10,000 nucleotides of DNA from Plasmopara viticola (lineage: Eukaryota; Oomycota; Peronosporomycetes; Peronosporales; Peronosporaceae), in the NCBI GenBank assembly GCA_001695595.3, contig MBPM02000029.1:22501-32500 (forward strand), written 5' to 3'. Shown piece after piece: positions 7,388 to 10,000 of this stretch. Within the stretch, counting starts at the first letter, position 1; every line of letters begins with the position of its first letter. The notes below the pieces were generated by a model. The model was not told where the DNA came from. It made no database searches and saw only the letters and a program-made list of their open reading frames with translations. The position numbers were made by a program, and so were the translations under genes.

Positions 7388-7935
7388 GAGCCAAATTTCT
7401 TCAAAAAACCATACAATTAAAACAGAGAACAACTTAGCATTTTTTTCAAAGTCTTTAGCTTTATTTTCCATACTTAATCCCTAATTAATTTTTTCAATCT
7501 AACACTATGCCAAGTATTCAAAATCTTAAGCTATATATTCCATACTTATTCCCTAATTAATTTTTCTCTATCTAATACTATGTCAAGTATGCAAAGTCTT
7601 TGGCTGTATTCTCCATGCTTATTCCTAATTAACTTTTTTCTATCTATAACTTTGTCAAGCCAAAGTCGCTTAAAATCGATACAAATAAAACAGTTAGGAA
7701 CTTAACATTTTTTTCAAAGTCTACTTATGTTTTTATACTAATTGCCTATGTAAATTTACGTCTGTACTAACCTACGCTACGTTTACTAAACTTCTTGCCT
7801 AATGTTGTTCCAAGCCAAGTACGCCACAGAACCTTACAATTAAGACAGAAAGCAACTTAGCATTCTTCGCAAAGTCTTCAGCTATGTATTCTATACTCAA
7901 TGCCTACGTAAATCTACGTCTATACTAACCTACGC
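7388..7935. repeat. Nested short tandem repeats with a CAACTTAGCATT module
   Basis: A module GAGCCAAA or AAGCCAAG, then ACAATTAAAACAG, then AACTTAGCATT and CAAAGTCT starts at about 7390, 7659 and 7814. Within the first stretch a 72-73-bp unit is repeated three times, marked by CAAAGTCTTTAGCT or a variant at 7447, 7519 and 7592, each followed by CCATACTTA and CCTAATTAA. The second and third modules instead continue with TGCCTATGTAAAT or TGCCTACGTAAAT, TACGTCT and ACTAACCTACGCT. So a 155-bp unit and a 72-bp unit are interleaved, which suggests at least two rounds of duplication. There is no coding potential. Confidence 0.85.
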
Positions 7936-7959
7936 TGCGTTTTCACAATTAACTTGTTG

Positions 7960-7977
7960 TTAAGTTAATTAACTTAA
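7960..7977. repeat. Perfect 18-bp palindrome TTAAGTTAATTAACTTAA
   Basis: The sequence equals its own reverse complement over 18 bases and lies just after the nested repeats. It could be a binding site for a dimeric regulator or a cruciform-prone spot. It consists mostly of A and T, so chance is possible, though less likely at 18 bases. Confidence 0.85.
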
Positions 7978-8107
7978 ATACGCTTGAAAATCTATACTAA
8001 TTCTAGTCTACACCTACTGTCCTACCAAGCTTCCTTACTAAAATTCAGTTTGCGCACAATATTTCCGTTTTTGCCTAGTCTAATTCTGGAGTAAAAGTTA
8101 TATAAAG
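7978..8107. other. Unassigned spacer
   Basis: I see no gene, RNA or repeat in this short stretch between the palindrome and the long hairpin. Confidence 0.5.
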
Positions 8108-8173
8108 CGGCTTATTAACTGATTACAAATACAAAGGTACTTGCTTTTGTATTTGTAATCAATTAATAAGCCG
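8108..8173. repeat. Long hairpin: 28-bp inverted arms, 10-nt loop
   Basis: The left arm (8108-8135, CGGCTTATTAACTGATTA onward) and the right arm (8146-8173, ending ATTAATAAGCCG) are reverse complements over 28 bases with one C/T difference, which gives a G.U wobble in RNA on one strand. The loop is 10 nt. AT-rich sequence outside (TATATAAAG left, ATATATATAG right) extends the symmetry loosely. The end of the arm, AAGCGGCTTAT at 8105-8115, is the reverse of ATAAGCCGCTT found in every B monomer of the satellite to its right. It may be a small inverted-repeat element, a small-RNA precursor or a folded satellite derivative. Confidence 0.88.
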
Positions 8174-8277
8174 ATATATATAGTTTCCAATGATAGGCGA
8201 AAACAACCGTTTTGCGCATGTAAAAATGAATAAAAACCTATCAATAAATGCCATATTAACTTCGCTACTTAAAATCA
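8174..8277. other. Spacer or decayed edge of satellite 2
   Basis: No gene is visible. Words such as AAAAACCTATCAATAAATGCCATATTAACTT weakly resemble the second half of an A monomer, so this may be its eroded edge. Confidence 0.4.
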
Positions 8278-10000
8278 CGAGTTTGGCTTGAATTTTACTA
8301 GCACAGGCACTTAGCAGTTCACACTAACAGCTTATAAGCCGATTATGCTAAATACTAATAAATCCAATACTAAATCGATATTAATGCGAAGACGTCTAGC
8401 AATTACTCAATGCTCTATTAAGATTCAATACTATAACTTTCGAGTTTGGCTTGCAATTTATAAGCACCGGCACTTAGCGGTTTTCACTAATTGTTGAAAG
8501 CTGCTTATGCAAATTGCTAGTTAATTGAAAACCATTATAACTTGGAAAGTTTAGCATGTCCTTAATGTCCTATTAAGTTTCAATACTATAAGTCCCGAAT
8601 TTGGCTTGATTTTTATTAGCACCGGCACTTAGCAGCTCACAGTTTATAAGCCGCTTATGCTTAATACTAGAAAATCAATACTAAATCGATATTAATTCGA
8701 AAACGTCTAGCAATTACTTAATGCTCTATTAAGTTTCAATACTATAACTTTCGAGTTTGGCTTGAATTTATTAGCACCGGCACTTAGCAGTTTTCACTAA
8801 TTGTTGAAAGCTGCTTATGCAAATTGCTAGTTAATTGAAAACCATTATAACTTGGAAAGTTTAGCAAGTCCTTAATGTCCTATTAAGTTTCAATACTATA
8901 AGTCCCGAATTTGGCTTGATTTTTATTAGCACCGGCACTTAGCAGCTCACAGTTCATAAGCCGCTTATGCTTAATACTAGAAAATCAATACTAAATCGAT
9001 ATTAATTCGAAAACGTCTAGCAATTACTTAATGCTCTATTAAGTTTCAATACTACAACTTTCGAGTTTGGCTTGAATTTATTAGCACCGGCACTTAGCAG
9101 TTTTCACTAATTGTTGAAAGCTGCTTATGCAAATTGCTAGTTAATTGAAAACCATTACAACTTGGAAAGTTTAGCAAGTCCTTAATGTCCTATTAAGTTT
9201 CAATACTAAACGTCCCGAATTTGGCTTGATTTTTATTAGCATCGGCACTTAGCAGCTCACAGTTTATAAGCCGCTTATGCTTAATACTAGAAAATCAATA
9301 CTTATCAATTTTAATTCGAAAACGTCTAGCAATTACTTAATGCTCTATTAAAATTCAATACTATAACTTCCGAGTTTGGCTTGAAATTTATTAGCACCGG
9401 CACTTAGCAGTTTTCACTAATTGTTGAAAGCTGCTTATGCAAATTGCTAGTTAATTGAAAACCATTATAACTTGGAAAGTTTAGCATGTCCTTAATGTCC
9501 TATTAAGTTTCAATACTATAAGTCCCGAATTTGGCTTGATTTTTATTAGCACCGGCACTTAGCAGATCACAGTTTATAAGCCGCTTATGCTTAATACTAG
9601 AAAATCAATACTAAATCGATATTAATTCGAAAACGTCTAGCAATTACTTAATGCTCTATTGAGTTTCAATACTATAACTTTCGAGTTTGGCTTGAAATTT
9701 ATTAGCACCGGCACTTAGCAGTTTTCACTAATTGTTGAAAGCTGCTTATGCAAATTGCTAGTTAATTGAAAACCATTATAACTTGGAAAGTTAAGCATGC
9801 ACTCAATGTCCTATTAAGTTTCAATACTATAAGTCTCGAATTTGGCTTGATTTTTATTAGCACCGGCACTTAGCAGCTCACAGTTCATAAGCCGCTTATG
9901 CTTAATACTAGAAAATCAATACTATATCGATATTAATTCGAAAACGTCTAGCAATTACTTAATGCTCTATTAAGTTTCAATACTACAACTTTCGAGTTTG
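8278..10000. repeat. Satellite array 2: ~155-bp monomers in a 310-bp A/B dimer, open at right
   Basis: CGAGTTTGGCTTG or CGAATTTGGCTTG begins a monomer at about 8278, 8441, 8596, 8752, 8906, 9062, 9216, 9371, 9526, 9682, 9837 and 9993. Steps are 154-156 bp after a longer first one of 163 bp. Two monomer types alternate strictly. Type A carries TTTTCACTAATTGTTGAAAG and GCAAATTGCTAGTTAATTG. Type B carries ATAAGCCGCTTATGCTTAA and TAAATCGATATTAATTCG. Both share TTAGCACCGGCACTTAGCAG and a GTTTCAATACTA block. Successive 310-bp dimers differ at only a few bases; for example the A monomers at 8752 and 9062 differ at three positions by eye, while A and B are clearly diverged. The first B copy (8278) is the most divergent, as expected at an array edge. 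The array continues past the window. It shows no similarity to satellite 1 that I can see. Confidence 0.97.
8955..8969. repeat. Palindrome CATAAGC-C-GCTTATG of the B monomer, representative
   Basis: A 7-bp inverted repeat with a single central base lies in the B monomer, with another perfect copy at 9886-9900. The other B copies have TATAAGCCGCTTATG, which keeps six of the seven pairs. Type A has AAAGCTGCTTATG at the matching place, so the full palindrome is specific to B and is present once per 310 bp. It is a candidate protein-binding box. Confidence 0.7.

Noticed and set aside
7214..7471. Three overlapping frames of 68-70 codons after the TATA box
   Set aside because: Two frames on the plus strand and one on the minus strand cover the same pyrimidine-rich stretch. 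Their serine/proline or glutamate/arginine bias comes from base composition, and no domain is seen.
1..10000. tRNA genes
   Set aside because: I looked for a GGTTCGANTCC-type B box with a matching A box on both strands and found no candidate.

Overview
This is a eukaryotic, AT-rich window with almost no credible protein-coding content. Most of it is tandem repeats of several unrelated families, with one clear non-coding gene: a 5S ribosomal RNA on the minus strand at about 6756-6873. The 5S sequence (CTGAAAATACC, then CCCGTC, then GTTAAGCAGCCT, then GTAGTACTCGGGTGGGTGACC) reads to me like that of a filamentous ascomycete, where 5S genes are commonly dispersed singly. That assignment rests on recalled sequence resemblance and is moderate only. 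The longest reading frame is about 125 codons, no start has a convincing gene context, and I recognise no protein family on either strand.

Layout. Positions 1-375 hold no recognisable feature. Positions 375-3668 are a satellite with a layered structure: about 82-bp half-units, about 160-167-bp monomers, and through the middle a dimeric higher-order repeat of 319-327 bp. A (ATT)n microsatellite ends it. Positions 4005-4151 hold three copies of a 47-bp repeat, and 4361-4455 five copies of a roughly 20-bp TACGTAA-type repeat. Positions 4456-5290 are unassigned. Positions 5300-6480 hold about three copies of a 365-370-bp repeat whose two full copies share an identical 103-bp core. The 5S gene follows, with a T-run terminator. 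Positions 6960-7180 are rich in small palindromes. Positions 7220-7380 look like a core promoter with a TATA box and a pyrimidine-rich leader. Positions 7380-7935 hold nested short tandem repeats. A 28-bp-arm hairpin lies at 8108-8173. Positions 8278-10000 are a second satellite of about 155-bp monomers organised as a 310-bp A/B dimer, running off the right edge.

Reading it as a whole: two unrelated satellites, both with near-nucleosome-length monomers and both locally organised as dimers, sit less than 5 kb apart around a lone 5S gene. This resembles centromeric, pericentromeric or other heterochromatic sequence more than gene-bearing DNA. That is inference from sequence architecture; nothing here directly shows centromere function.
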